Below, piece after piece: positions 11,801 to 20,125 of a stretch of DNA of 64,000 nt (the stretch's first letter is position 1; each line of letters begins with the position of its first letter). The translations under genes were made by a program, and so were the position numbers. The notes beneath the pieces are model-generated. The model was not told the origin of the DNA. It worked only from the letters and a program-made list of their open reading frames with translations, and ran no database searches. The stretch covers positions 57,445,358 through 57,509,357 of the forward strand of contig OZ029913.1 of NCBI GenBank assembly GCA_964023275.1. The letters are read 5' to 3'. The DNA is from Norana najaformis (taxonomy: Eukaryota; Annelida; Clitellata; Crassiclitellata; Hormogastridae).

Positions 11801-13497
11801 CAGGTACAGTCCTTAGTACAACTAAATTATTATTATTATCATTAGTATCCCTAATATTTTGGACTCCCTCTTAAGAATTATCATTGAAGGAAGAATGGAG
11901 GGTAAGAAAACAAAGGGAAGACCTGGAGAGATGTTGTTGAACTGGATGATGATGGATGATTGCTGCAAGCTGAAGGAGGAGGCACAACATCACGAGGATT
12001 GGCGCCACTGGACATACGAACCTGTTCGAGGGCAGGGAACTGGCCTTGTTAGCTCATTGGTTAAAGCGTACGTCAAGGCGACTCCGTGCATGAGGATGCC
12101 AGTTCACATACCAAAAATAGTGGTTTATTTCAGAGATTTAAATCTCAGGCTAGCATGTCCGTATATGGGGACCTTAAATGGCATGGCGCCCATTCCAATG
12201 GGCAGAAGTGGTGAAGGATCTCACCTGATAATTCATTGTAAAAAGAGTAGGATCTAGGCCATTTGGTCGCTATATAAAACTGTGCACATGTAATCTGAAT
12301 AAGAATAGTTAGGACATTGTTGTTTGAGGCCTGCCGGTTACTATGCTTTGCCAGCTTACACATACTGTTTGGTAGCGATGCAGACATCTTCTGCATCTTT
12401 CAGGTGTGTTCGGTAATTCACCCTCTGCATCAGTTCGTCCGACCTGGGCAATATTTGCTGACAACCTGACTGACACGTCAACAGCAGGAGTCATCACTGA
12501 CAGTACACTACTGCCAACACTTGATGACTTCAAGTACACAACTACAACTGACAACAGTTGGCATATGGTTGTGCTAATGTACAATGGGAAGAACTCGCCT
12601 CTTCCGACGCTGCAGTATTTTGTGGATGGGGAAGAGATGATTGGCAATTCCAGGCTGGAAAATGGCAAGTTGATATATCTGACTGGTTAACTCTTCTGCA
12701 TTCTGTTAGGCAGTCTTTAGTTATCATACTCTACAGAATGTTGTTATAAAAGGCACAGGAAAAGAAAAGCAGCATTTTAACCCTCTGTTTGTGTTAATCA
12801 GTTTTAAAATTATTTTTAAAGGAAAACTAATTAATATAGTTGGAAATTTTTGAAAATTTATATCTTGAGATACTTTTCCTGTAATGTTAATTAATCCTTT
12901 TAATACCAATTAATGTTTTTGCACAGTGCCTCTGTGCATAGCATCTTTAAATGACATGGTACCCATTCAAACAGGCAGCGGTGGTGAAGGATCTCACCCA
13001 GCAAATTCACTGAAAAATGAGCAGGATTGAGGCCATTTGGTCATTATAAGAAAACGTTTACATGTACATATATTTTAGTGTTTTCCAAAATAATATAAAA
13101 GTTTTCCCAACATTGTTGTAATAAATTATCAGGAATAAGAATGCAAATTCATCATCAAAAAGTATCGACTGAGACAGGGATTGTTTGCACTTGCATATGT
13201 ATCTGGATTGTGAATGTTTTGGAGTGCCATCAATTGATGCCTAGTGCATTATTATATATTGGCTCTACAGAAGTTCAAAGATTAGATTAGATTTATTATG
13301 TTTAAGGTTTAGTTTTGTCATTTGTAGGAATGATTAGCCTAAAGGATCAACCTGTGACAATTGGTTGTGTCGAAGGATTGAATTTTATTGGATTCATTGA
13401 TGAAGTAAGAGCCTATTACAAAATTCTTTCGACTTTGTTTCAGTACTACAGGCATATATTTTGTTTGTTGCATACTGCTAGAATGTTTTTATTTTGA
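2431..13497 (+). CDS. Gene A: secreted mosaic protein with PAN/Apple, three-finger-like and LamG-like modules
   Basis: Twelve exons were assembled by phase: 2431-2533, 3168-3355, 4624-4963, 5885-6313, 6940-7068, 7643-7972, 8496-8735, 9643-9777, 10456-10575, 11336-11626, 12404-12685 and 13328-13497. Residues 1-20 form a signal peptide (MASLIQ, then a LLFFVIV core). A Cys-rich segment (about 35-110) follows, with spacing that loosely recalls a chitin-binding fold. Then come a PAN/Apple-like domain (about 211-275), a Ser/Thr-rich linker with three 31-residue repeats, a second PAN-like domain (about 507-585) and a Ly6/three-finger-like module ending CLCDTNRCNG. Last is a LamG/concanavalin-like domain with YLPLDGNL and GFIDEVRAYYKILS. 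Most introns are phase 1, the classic symmetry of exon-shuffled extracellular modules. The join between the three-finger and LamG exons is the weakest: without it, the first protein stops at 10626-10628. I do not recognise an orthologue by name. Confidence 0.65.
3168..3355 (+). CDS. Gene A exon 2: Cys-rich module, first half
   Basis: Acceptor AACAG and donor GAG|GTAAAA; the exon starts in phase 1 and ends in phase 0. It encodes Cys residues in CSPGKYF, FYTCLG, MQCLEG and FMCHTG. The C-x-G-x-Y ... FY-x-C ... C-x-x-G-x-F-x-C pattern resembles a peritrophin/chitin-binding domain. The resemblance is by eye only. Confidence 0.65.
3439..3477. repeat. ATG/TGA trinucleotide microsatellite
   Basis: About thirteen GAT units in gene A intron 2, ending in a degenerate GAC/GAG stretch. 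Confidence 0.9.
3900..4200 (+). repeat. RPT-E dispersed repeat copy
   Basis: It contains CTTCTATAGTGCCATTAGCA, GGCATTAACTGATGATCACT and CAAATCCCAGCCCATTGAAC. Related copies are at 19970-20125, 22145-22325, 24905-25045, 32405-32590, 33235-33390, 57660-57800 and in reverse at 53870-54040. Confidence 0.6.
4290..4484 (+). mobile_element. LINE open-frame C-terminal fragment
   Basis: The frame reads RGTIPGSQAWGRPKIACIDK...QEMRDRSSWHKIVHGAASPQ. The pattern G-x-(R/K)-x-R-G-R-P-(K/R)-x-x-W ... R-D-R-x-x-W-(R/K)-x-(I/V)-V-x-G is the usual end of endonuclease/RT LINE polyproteins. The start is missing and it lies in gene A intron 2, so it is a dead 5'-truncated copy. Confidence 0.65.
4624..4963 (+). 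CDS. Gene A exon 3: CHC motif and Pro/Ser-rich spacer
   Basis: Acceptor TTCCAG and donor G|GTACAG (phase 1). The exon begins FQPCHCREIHERY, which completes the Cys-rich module, then gives a hydrophilic Pro/Glu/Ser-rich spacer with no recognisable fold, probably an extended linker. Confidence 0.65.
5437..5632 (+). repeat. RPT-B tRNA-derived SINE copy
   Basis: A box A-like TAGCTGATTGGATAGAGCGC at 5445-5464 and box B GGTTCGAGCCTC at 5489-5500 mark a tRNA-like head. A body with CAATTGCTTTGTGCC and TTAGTCATTAGATGGTA and an AAT-repeat tail follow. Other copies: 50179-50370, 54548-54745, 55145-55320 and a fragment at 56605-56670. Confidence 0.8.
5885..6313 (+). CDS. Gene A exon 4: PAN/Apple-like domain and Thr/Ser-rich stalk
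   Basis: Acceptor TTAAAG and donor G|GTAAGG, phase 1 at both ends. Residues from CPELFRQYNN to CCDHFRRTYC carry the alternating Cys pattern of PAN/Apple domains (C...ACQQECLQTRNCIGVDWN...CFFVF...CC...C). A Thr/Ser-rich tail with several N-x-S/T sites follows, suggesting a glycosylated stalk. Confidence 0.75.
6700..6870 (+). repeat. RPT-H dispersed repeat copy
   Basis: It contains GGGTGCCCTTCTGT, ATTGATCGGATTGTGG, ATTGATGCCTAGTGCAATAT and a final CAGTGCTATGGAAG. Relatives are at 10755-10845, 13175-13280, 18195-18270 and 31750-31875. Confidence 0.6.
6940..7068 (+). CDS. Gene A exon 5: linker
   Basis: Acceptor GTTAG and donor TCAG|GTTGTC, phase 1 at both ends. It encodes ATVTVTPKSYPQEF followed by a Ser/Asn/Phe-rich stretch. 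The frame matches both neighbours. No domain is recognised. Confidence 0.55.
7643..7972 (+). CDS. Gene A exon 6: linker with three 31-residue repeats
   Basis: Acceptor GAATAG and donor ACAG|GTTTTA, phase 1 at both ends. It opens with a Gly-rich GGSGGRTN. Three repeats then follow, each starting (N/D)QPST(D/G)G, at 7699, 7792 and 7885, with an exact 93-nt spacing. The first two carry FFLKVKSTTK and FPVER; the third diverges after the first ten residues. Confidence 0.75.
7699..7972 (+). repeat. In-frame 93-nt tandem repeat inside gene A exon 6
   Basis: CAGCC(T/A)TCAACAG recurs at 7702, 7795 and 7888, that is every 93 bases or 31 codons. It is an internal duplication of coding sequence that preserves frame. 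Confidence 0.9.
8496..8735 (+). CDS. Gene A exon 7: second PAN/Apple-like domain
   Basis: Acceptor TCTAG and donor C|GTTAGT, phase 1 at both ends. It encodes CPFTYQRFVD...EQCKTWCLMRSYCLAVDFNF...CYFLREI...CP, the same Cys layout as exon 4. As a symmetrical 1-1 exon it could duplicate or shuffle without changing frame. Confidence 0.75.
8748..8917. repeat. TGA microsatellite between duplicated flanks
   Basis: About 21 TGA/ATG units fill 8796-8859. The left flank (CTTAAGTCAGTAGGAAGATG) and right flank (CTTAAGTCATTTGGAAGATG) are similar and both continue into an ATCATC tract, so a block of roughly 100 bases was duplicated around the microsatellite. Confidence 0.7.
9070..9540 (-). mobile_element. 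LINE 3' end, RT-family C-terminal fragment
   Basis: On the minus strand broken frames read MRMLRWILGISLKDRKS-like, REARLRWNGHVMRREEE-like and EKKDSYG-like segments. M-L-R-x-(M/I)-L-G-(V/I)-(T/S)-L-x-D-R ... R-x-x-R-L-R-W-x-G-H-V is the C-terminus of RTE-like LINEs. The relation to the copy at 47280-47760 is clear. It lies in gene A intron 7. Confidence 0.7.
9643..9777 (+). CDS. Gene A exon 8: three-finger-like module, first half
   Basis: Acceptor TGACAG and donor G|GTACCA, phase 1 at both ends. It encodes LKCWATEATRL...VECQGVCYVKQA, the opening Cys pattern of Ly6/uPAR (three-finger) proteins. Confidence 0.65.
9860..10260. repeat. Degenerate tandem array of TTCTGTTACTATGATCATTACAA units
   Basis: Words such as CATTACAACATTCTGTTA, GAAGATTATTATGATATTCT and ACTATGATCGTTACAATATT alternate many times. 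The unit is about 30 bases, and blocks of roughly 110 bases are themselves repeated (9910-10000 against 10010-10110). It lies in gene A intron 8. Confidence 0.75.
10456..10628 (+). CDS. Gene A exon 9: three-finger-like module, second half, with possible stop
   Basis: Acceptor TTTCAG, phase 1. It encodes GCFGNSSSNLGCF...ITCLCDTNRCNG, whose closing C-x-C-D-x-N-x-C-N is the hallmark of three-finger proteins. Read straight on, the frame stops at TAA 10626-10628, giving a 688-residue product. Splicing at 10575 (A|GTGTCG, phase 1) would instead join to the LamG exon at 11336. Both forms are possible. Confidence 0.65.
11336..11626 (+). CDS. Gene A exon 10: LamG/concanavalin-like domain, part 1
   Basis: Acceptor CTTTAG (or GCGCAG, five bases later) and donor CAAG|GTAAGA, phase 1. 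It encodes MLYLPLDGNLHDHSG...RHGSL, the usual start of a LamG-like jelly roll, then NQCIAIPTAGQ and FVVYYKRI. It could also start a separate gene if the exon 9 stop is used. Confidence 0.65.
11860..12010 (+). mobile_element. LINE C-terminal fragment
   Basis: The frame reads IIEGRMEGKKTKGRPGEML then MMMDDCCKLKEEAQHHEDWRHWTY. It has the (G-K-R-x-(R/K)-G-R-P) and W-R-x-x-T-Y signature of LINE polyprotein ends. No upstream RT remains. It lies in gene A intron 10. Confidence 0.6.
12040..12305 (+). repeat. RPT-A SINE-like copy, near full length
   Basis: Head TTAGCTCATTGGTTAAAGCG (tRNA box A-like), then GTGCATGAGGATGCC, AGATTTAAATCTCAGGCTAG, GGGGACCTTAAATGGC, GGTGAAGGATCTCACC and a GCTATATAAAA end. 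This is the best preserved head together with 30520-30745. Twelve or more copies lie in the window. Confidence 0.75.
12404..12685 (+). CDS. Gene A exon 11: LamG-like domain, part 2
   Basis: Acceptor TTTCAG and donor ACTG|GTTAAC, phase 1 at both ends. It encodes WAIFADNLTD...NSWHMVVLMYNGK...QYFVDGEEMIGN. The W-H-x-V-V-x-x-Y-(N/D)-G and FVDGEE strands are typical of LamG-like folds. Confidence 0.7.
12940..13070 (+). repeat. RPT-A copy, 3' half
   Basis: It starts TCTTTAAATGACATGGTACC and contains GGTGAAGGATCTCACCC and AAAATGAGCAGGATTGAGGCC, ending in ACGTTTACATGTACAT. Confidence 0.75.
13328..13497 (+). CDS. Gene A exon 12: LamG-like domain, last strands
   Basis: Acceptor TTGTAG, phase 1. It encodes GMISLKDQPVTIGC...FIGFIDEVRAYYKILS, the characteristic F-x-G-x-I-D-E-V-R-x-Y end of LamG-like domains. 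The frame then runs on to a stop at 13495-13497 through a hydrophobic, unfamiliar tail. A GTAAGA inside GATGAAGTAAGAG looks like a donor, but using it would cut the domain short. Confidence 0.6.
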
Positions 13498-13499
13498 AC

Positions 13500-13984
13500 T
13501 ATTTCTAAGCTACTTCTAATCAATCATCTATTTATTCAAGAGTTTGATTCCATTGTATGATTGCAAGTCACAGCTTTATTGTACAATTGCATGTATGATT
13601 GTACAGAAAGTCTTAGCACATTATGGTTTTCACTTGATCGAATTGTGTATTTTATAGATTTTTATTCTGTAATTATGTATGAATTAACACTGTTTATCTT
13701 TCCATACCTCATGTCTTTCCATACATTGTATGTTTTAATTACTGAAGGTTTCATCTCTGATGAGCTACCGGCTGATTTTTTGCTCAGTCAATCATATCTT
13801 TTGATGGAATTGTGTTTTAGGTTCGAATTTTTTCCACAAATCTTGACCGATTGGACATAAGCGCTTTGCTTCTCATGAGAGAATCAAACTTTTGGTAACG
13901 TCAGCTTTGTCCAGGTATATCTCACAAACTATTTATTGACACCGCCTTTTGATTATGTTTGAGATCTACGAATAAAGGGGTGAC
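13500..13984. other. Non-coding stretch after gene A exon 12
   Basis: AT-rich. The plus strand is open over 13561-13860 but reads as a Tyr/Phe/Leu-rich string without a recognisable fold. Apart from the AATAAA at 13971, nothing else is seen. Confidence 0.4.
13971..13976 (+). terminator. Candidate poly(A) signal for gene A
   Basis: AATAAA lies about 475 bases after the exon 12 stop. It would serve a transcript ending there. A competing downstream site is at 20621. Confidence 0.3.
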
Positions 13985-14280
13985 AGAATAGAGGGGTTAG
14001 CATGCTGGACTGTCAGTTGAAAGGTCTGGGGTTAAAATCCCAGCCAGGGCAGAAATTTTTGAGATTTCGGCTACACTTGTGCCCTTAGCCAACTCGGCTG
14101 TAATGAGTACTTTGACCATACTCTGTCAGTGGGAAGATCAGACAGCACGGGAGGGGGATCGCCACCCGCTCTCTTGTGCCAGGGCTAAGAAAGAAACACA
14201 AAGTTGCTAACACCATATCTATAGTTACCTCTTAATAGGACCTAGCTTACCGGACTGCTCTTCTTCTATAGATAAAGGCC
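13985..14280 (+). repeat. RPT-C tRNA-like SINE copy
   Basis: The head GTTAGCATGCTGGACTGTCA then GGGGTTAAAATCCCAGCC resembles box A and box B. The body holds GTGGGAAGATCAGACAG, GCTAACACCATATC and GGACTGCTCTTCTTCTATAG. Relatives: 18780-18985, 31310-31560 and a shorter one at 59738-59830. Confidence 0.7.
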
Positions 14281-14324
14281 ACTTAAATGGTATCAACCAT
14301 GTGATAATTTGTCAACAGTCTCCG

Positions 14325-14440
14325 TCTGACTTTTGGATTGACCTGGAACCGAACCATTTTGCCTATCGATTTTTTTTTGACTGAGCGCCATGGCGCGGCT
14401 TTCGTTGGGCGCTGTAGAAATCTCGGAATTACGATTACAA
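14325..14440 (+). repeat. RPT-D copy
   Basis: It contains CCTGGAACCGAACCATTTTG, TTTGACTGAGCGCC, CTTTCGTTGGGCGCTGTAGA and ATTACGATTACA. Confidence 0.7.
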
Positions 14441-14539
14441 TTACAGTCATTCTATTTGAATTCTAGAGACAGCAGCTGTAAAGAGCAACAAACCAAGTGA
14501 AATGGATACTGGTATTTGAACTGTAGTAATCACCAAAAG

Positions 14540-14765
14540 CAAGTCAATTAATCACCAAAAGCAAGTCAGTTAATCACCAAAATCAAGTCCATTAATCACC
14601 AAAAGCAAGTCAGTTAATCACCAAAAGCAAGTCAGTTAATCACCAAAATCAAGTCCATTAATCACCAAAAGCAAGTCAGTTAATCACCAAAAGCAAGTCA
14701 GTTAATCACCAAAATCAAGTCCATTAATCACCAAAAGCAAGTCAGTTAATCACCAAAAGCTTCAG
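14540..14765. repeat. Tandem array, about 22-bp unit
   Basis: The unit TTAATCACCAAAAGCAAGTC (about 22 bases) recurs roughly ten times. A variant CAAAATCAAGTCCA appears every third unit, so there is a higher-order period of about 66 bases. Confidence 0.9.
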
Positions 14766-14974
14766 TTAATTATAAAATGCTAGCTGATGGTGCATCTAAC
14801 TACAAAACCGTCTGTCACAGTTGCATGAAGTTTTCTGAAGTGTCACCCTAAAGAGCCTCAACTATTGTTTTACCTGGACAATGAGCTAAAACCAATATTG
14901 TATCTGTTGTTATGTCTGCAGCTAAAATATACTTCAATCCCAGGGCTAATTATTTAAGCAAGTCATAAATGAGT

Positions 14975-15035
14975 CTTGCTGGCCTCCAATGGTTAATGTG
15001 CATTTCAAGGCATCTCTGTGCATGAAGACGTGGTA
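14975..15035 (+). repeat. RPT-A head fragment bordering the minisatellite
   Basis: TGGTTAATGTGCATTTCAAG then CATCTCTGTGCATGAAGACG match the RPT-A head. The copy is interrupted directly by the minisatellite that follows. Confidence 0.5.
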
Positions 15036-16112
15036 CATAAATATTAAGAACAAAATGCCCTACATAAATTTTTACGAAAAAATGCGCTAAATAAATTTTG
15101 GAAAAAAATATAAATGTCAGGAAGAAAATGCGCTACATAAATTTTTATGAAAAAATGCGCTATATAAATGTCCGGTAGAAAATGCGCTACATAAATGTTT
15201 ATGGGAAAATGCGCTATATAAATGCCCGGAATAAAATGCGCTACATAAATTTTTATGAAAAAATGCGCTACATAAATTTTATGAAAAAATGCGCTATATA
15301 AATGTCCGGAAGAAAATGCGCTACATAAATTTTTATGAAAAAATGGGCTACATAAATTTTATGAAAAAATGCGCTATATAAATGTCCGGTAGAAAATGCG
15401 CTACATAAATTTTTATGAAAAATGCGCTACATAAATTTTATGGGAAAATGCGCTATATAAATGTCCGGAAGAAAATGCGCTACATAAATTTTTATGAAAA
15501 AATGCGCTACATAAATTTTATGAAAAAATGCGCTATATAAATGTCCGGAAGAAAATGCGCTACATAAATTTTTATGAAAAAATGGGCTACATAAATTTTA
15601 TGAAAAAATGCGCTATATAAATGTCCGGTAGAAAATGCGCTACATAAATTTTTACTTTAAAAAAATGCGCTACATAAATTTCATGGAAAAATGCGCTATA
15701 TAAATCCGGAAGAAAATGCGCTACATAAATTTTTATGAAAAAATGCGCTATATAAATGTCCGGAAGAAAATGCGCTACATAAATTTGTATGAAAAAATGC
15801 GCTACATAAATTTTTTGAAAAAATGCGCTATATAAATGTCCGGGAAAATGCGCTACATAAATTTTATGGAAAATGCGCTATATGAATGTCCGGAAGAAAA
15901 TGCGCTACATAAATTTTTATAAAAAAAATGCGCTACATAATTTTTTTGGGAAAATGCGTTACATAAATTTTATGAAAAAAATGCGCTACATAAATTTTTA
16001 TTAAAAATGCGCTACATAAATTTTGTGGAAAAAATGCGCTATATAAATGTCCGGAAGAAAATGCGCTACATAAATTTTTACTTTAAAAAATGCGCTACAT
16101 AAATTTCATGAG
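15036..16112. repeat. Minisatellite with ATGCGCTAYATAAAT core, about 1.1 kb
   Basis: The core AAAATGCGCTACATAAATTT recurs roughly every 26-28 bases, about 40 times. Two unit types alternate: one ending TTTTATGAAA with CTACATAA, and one ending GTCCGGAAG with CTATATAA. They give a higher-order period of about 54-80 bases. No open frame runs through it. Confidence 0.95.
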
Positions 16113-16149
16113 ATAGATGGGACTGAACAGGTATAACATGTTCCATTTC

Positions 16150-16680
16150 CAGGCGACTGCGGCAGACCACCCCATTTTTAACGCTTTTAGATAGCAGTTT
16201 TTTATATGCTAGCACCAACATCATGATGGGCTTAAGATGCAACCACGGTTGTATTGACTGCTATACCTTACTCGGTGAGCCCTGGAGTTCAGGGACCACG
16301 ATAAGGAATTGGTTCATGGCCTTGAACAAGTGCCTTCATTTGGCAGACAGTACCCAGGGATGCTCCCAATTATGATCCAATGTGTGAAGTTTATCCTCTG
16401 GTAGATCACCTCAATTCTAGATTTTCGGACTTTTGGAAGCCAGGGAAGAATCCGAGTGTTGACGAGTCAATAGGTGGGTTCTAGAGAAGAGGTGTTTGAA
16501 TTGTATTGTCCCAAAAAGCCAACCAAATGGCGATTCAAAATTTGGACCATTGCTGACTCAGAAAATGGATACCCTGTTCCAAGAATACTCAGTATAAGTG
16601 TGAAGCATGCAAAGTTGCTTTGTGCAAAGTTGGACGTTTCCACATTTACCACGAGCAAACTCAGATAGTGGTTCCACAAA
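16150..16680 (+). pseudogene. piggyBac-like transposase fossil
   Basis: Broken plus-strand frames read MALNKCLHLADSTQG, HLNSRFSDFWKPGKNPSVDE and YCPKKPTKWRFKIWTIADSE. These match the piggyBac transposase order: a (F/L)-x-x-x-H-(F/L)-x-D segment, then S-V-D-E-(S/A), then (M)-P-x-K-P-x-K-W-G-x-K-x-(W) ... D-S-x-x-G-Y. At least two frameshifts or stops separate the pieces, so the copy is dead. Termini were not located. Confidence 0.75.
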
Positions 16681-16887
16681 CCAATGCTGTGTAAATAAGT
16701 GCCTGTGGGGTGTAAGGAAGGTAAGCAGTATAGTGCATCAAAACAACTTCAAATTTTCATTCTAAATTGTCCTCCCAGAACTATTCAGTCCAGTCTGTTG
16801 AGAAAGAGGAGCTGATCCAGGAAGCTTCAGCCATCTTCAGTGATTGATATCCACTTTCAATCCAGTAACTTGAGCATTCATAAAAGC

Positions 16888-17020
16888 GGTGTGTAACCCA
16901 TTCAAACAGGCAGCAATGGTGAAGATTCGCCTCATAAATTCATTGAAAAATGAGCAGGATCAAGCCATATGGTTGCTATAGAAAAACGTGTACATTTACA
17001 TTTATCATTTACATTACCTC
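16888..17020 (+). repeat. RPT-A copy, 3' half
   Basis: It contains CCCATTCAAACAGGCAGCAA, AATTCATTGAAAAATGAGC and GTACATTTACATTTA. Confidence 0.75.
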
Positions 17021-17467
17021 ATCCACAGTTGATGAGTGATTGCATTACATTACCATAGTTGGTTACTTATTGTTAGACAATGAACCAGTCTTTTTAGTTG
17101 TACATGTACATCAAATAAAAACGAAATCGTTTGAAACGAATTTCAGTCATTTGTAAATAGCAATAAGATAGCACTCGTTTTAATTATGACAGCTCGTTAA
17201 ATTACCCTGCTAGCATTGCTAAGCCTCAACTTTATTGATCGGAATGACAAAAGCAGGACAATTGCTCATTTATTATGCACGTTATCAACATCAGTGCTTA
17301 CGGATCTCGTCCTAGGGTTGAAGATCTTCTCCAGATGGATTATTTGGCTTGACAGTTTCACATTTTAATCCTGGACTATGTCAGGAAAATACAACCAAAC
17401 CTTGAATTTGTGAGGTTCTAAAAGGTGCTACATAAATAGCCAGATATAACCATATTTTGGCTTAGGA

Positions 17468-17685
17468 TGCACGAGGATGCCGGTTTGCATACTGATCATA
17501 GTTTATTTAAGAGATTTGGATCTTGGGGTAGTGTTGTCCACACGCAAGGATCTAACTGCCAATAGCTCCAATTCAAATGGGCAGCAGTGGTGAAGGACCT
17601 CAATCCAATCAGTTCAGTGAAGGGTCTAGGCTATACTGTTGCTGTAGAAAAATGTTCACATTTACATTTATTTAGTAGGTGAAAT
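17468..17685 (+). repeat. RPT-A copy
   Basis: It contains GCACGAGGATGCCGGTTTGC, TTAAGAGATTTGGATCTTGG, AGCAGTGGTGAAGGACCTCA and GTTCACATTTACATTTAT. Confidence 0.75.
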
Positions 17686-17689
17686 AACA

Positions 17690-18195
17690 AGGGCAAAAAG
17701 CCATAAGGCACTATGCAGTTGTTCAGCAGTCGAGTACACAAGGCTGCATTTAAAAACTTTACAGAACTACAAAAACTCCCCTTGCTCTTCATGTCAGATT
17801 TGATTAGGATCCATTCAGTGTCAGGGGCCTTCTCAGAAGAACAGAGTTTGCAGCCATTCAGCTGAGGCAGTCAAATACTGTTAGATATCTTTCAGTAGCA
17901 AGCAAATTTGGTAGACAATTCTGTTGGTGGACAGTGTGGTCAGTATGACCTTCAACTTGATAGTGAACTTGCTTCTGTGCTTTCTTTGATCACTGGAACA
18001 ATCTGTGCTAGACTAGATGGACAAAGCTTGTCAAAGAAGAACGTCAACAATTCACCAGCCTGTAAAAACAAGCCAGCCAATTGAATATCTTCACAGTAAC
18101 AGAATGGATTTATAAACTTCGTTTACGGTTACTTTTCAGGCCATGTTAAAAAAGTTCATGACCTTTCGGAATTTGACTGCATCTTCTCTACTGAA
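17690..18195. other. Unassigned spacer
   Basis: Slightly higher GC and short open stretches in all three plus frames suggest decayed coding or transposon sequence, but no family could be recognised and no splice-bounded exon fits. Confidence 0.3.
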
Positions 18196-18699
18196 TTATG
18201 ATTTCTGATTACAGCTTCACTTGGAGCAACCTTGTGCAATATTATAGCGGCGCTATAGAAGTCGTTAGATCAGATGATGACACTGAAAAAATGATGAAGA
18301 GTACTAGAATGCTTGCATGCTGACAGATTTAACTGCTTAAATAGTACCACGATAAAAGAGGATAGCAGTTTTGTCTCTGCATCTTCTACTGTCCAAAGAT
18401 GCTGTAAGCATTGTATATCAACACTTAAAGACTGTTGTTCTATTTCAGTTGGGCTATGCTGGGCTGGTGGTGTTTCTGTGTAGATGTCTAACGGCATGCC
18501 ATATAAAGATGCTGTATATATGCCTTGAATGAATGAATGAATAGTAATACAGAGACCCACTTGAAGTAAATCTTTTGCATAGAGTAAATCTTTTGCGTAG
18601 AAATCGAGCACCATCTTCCTAGAATCACTGAAACAGAACGACAACTACTAACATCACTCTCATCACCATGTAGTCATCAGCTTCAACATTAATTGTAAC

Positions 18700-18985
18700 C
18701 ATAATCTCGGGATTTATTCAGCGCCCCAATAAAGCTAAGTTGTGGGGAACGGCCTATTCACAAATTAATCATTATTTATGGGGTGCCAGAGTTGTGCTTA
18801 GCATGCTGGACTGTCACGAGTTCAAATCCGTACACTGTTGGTGGGAAAATCAGGTGGTGAGGAAGAGGACTAGAAATCCACTCTCACATACAGAGTTTAT
18901 AAAACTGATGTTGCTAACACTTCATACCCATGCTGCCTCCATTGGGGTTACCTTAAGGCACTGCTCTAAGTCATGCATGACTAAA
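18700..18985. repeat. RPT-D (reverse) joined to RPT-C (+)
   Basis: 18700-18775 holds the reverse RPT-D core (GCGCCCCAATAAAGCTAAGT). Then 18780-18985 has the RPT-C words GCTTAGCATGCTGGACTGTC and GTGGGAAAATCAGGTGGTGA. Confidence 0.6.
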
Positions 18986-19969
18986 AAATGTAGGCAAGAT
19001 TATCTTCATCATTCATCTTCACTGTTGTCATCATTTGTAACCACAAGAGAAAAATTATGTACAACAAAGCTGTTGTCCTCATGAGGTCTTCCCAGTATGT
19101 CTGAACTACCTCTCCATATTAGCATTTATCTTATTTTCATCATATTATTATCATTTAAATCACTTATAAAGACTTATTTTAATCTAGCCTTCGGACGACT
19201 CCTTGCAAGTGTTCATCCGTGTTTTAGATCAGATTTTCTTACTTTGTGTGTTTACTTGTGCTTTAATTAATAAATTAAATCTTGCAGAAATTCTGAGATG
19301 ATTTACCCGCTAAGTAATTTTCTGAAGGTGAGGACAGCAACGTCCCTCTGCAACGCTAGCACAAGACAAGGCCCTGATGACAACTGCATAACCTGTTGAT
19401 ATATAATTAACACAGGATTCTGGTTACTCATCATATTTTAAATTCATTAACTGCTATATAGCTATCTACCACATCTGCTATCTACCACAAAATTATAGTC
19501 CTTTGAGAAATATTGTTGACACAAATATGCAGCAGATTAGCAATTACAATACCCTGTATTGATTACAGTACCTTGTATTGAATTGCATTTTGTTACAAGC
19601 AACCACAGTCCTAGTGCATAATTAAGATGCAGGCATGAACAAGGGTCACAGCAGCATCATGCGATAATTTTCACTGAATGACCCTGATCTGGCACTACTG
19701 TGCATTACGACAATGGCGTTAAAATACTGTAATGTAATTACAACAATTTACACAGCATAAGACATAAATTTAATTGGTTTTTGAAATTGCAGGCACTTTT
19801 GGCTTCCTTAATAGATACCAGAAGACTGTGCCAAACCTGTGGAACCGCAACCAGAAAAACCCAATCATTTGTAGTATCAGTTGCCGGCACAGACATTGGA
19901 AGACTTTGATGATCACAGCTGGAGTTAATTGACACTTGTAAGGAAGTCAGTAAATGAGATTAGAGAGCC

Positions 19970-20125
19970 ATAATCTAATCTAAAGACTTTTATAGCACCA
20001 TTATCATAATACCCAAGGCATCAATCTTCAAGTCAAAATCGCAATCCAAAATCATATTCGGTTGGAAAATCCGGGTCAAATTCCAATAGGTGAGAGAAAC
20101 CAGAAGCCAACCCTGCCATAATGAA
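19970..20125 (+). repeat. RPT-E copy
   Basis: It contains ACTTTTATAGCACCATTATC, CAAGTCAAAATCGCAATCC, AAATTCCAATAGGTGAGAG and AACCAGAAGCCAACC. Confidence 0.7.

Noticed and set aside
13400..13413. GTAAGA as donor of gene A exon 12
   Set aside because: Using it would remove the conserved V-R-x-Y end of the LamG-like domain, which reads intact just beyond it.
13561..13860. 99-codon plus-strand frame after gene A exon 12
   Set aside because: Tyr/Phe/Leu-rich AT-biased text without a fold, splice partner or continuity with the LamG domain.
14540..14765. Possible CRISPR array
   Set aside because: Units are directly adjacent without distinct spacers, and the context is an animal genome; it is a plain tandem repeat.
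17690..18195. Decayed coding sequence of a transposon
   Set aside because: Short open stretches exist in several frames but no ordered motif of any known family could be assembled.
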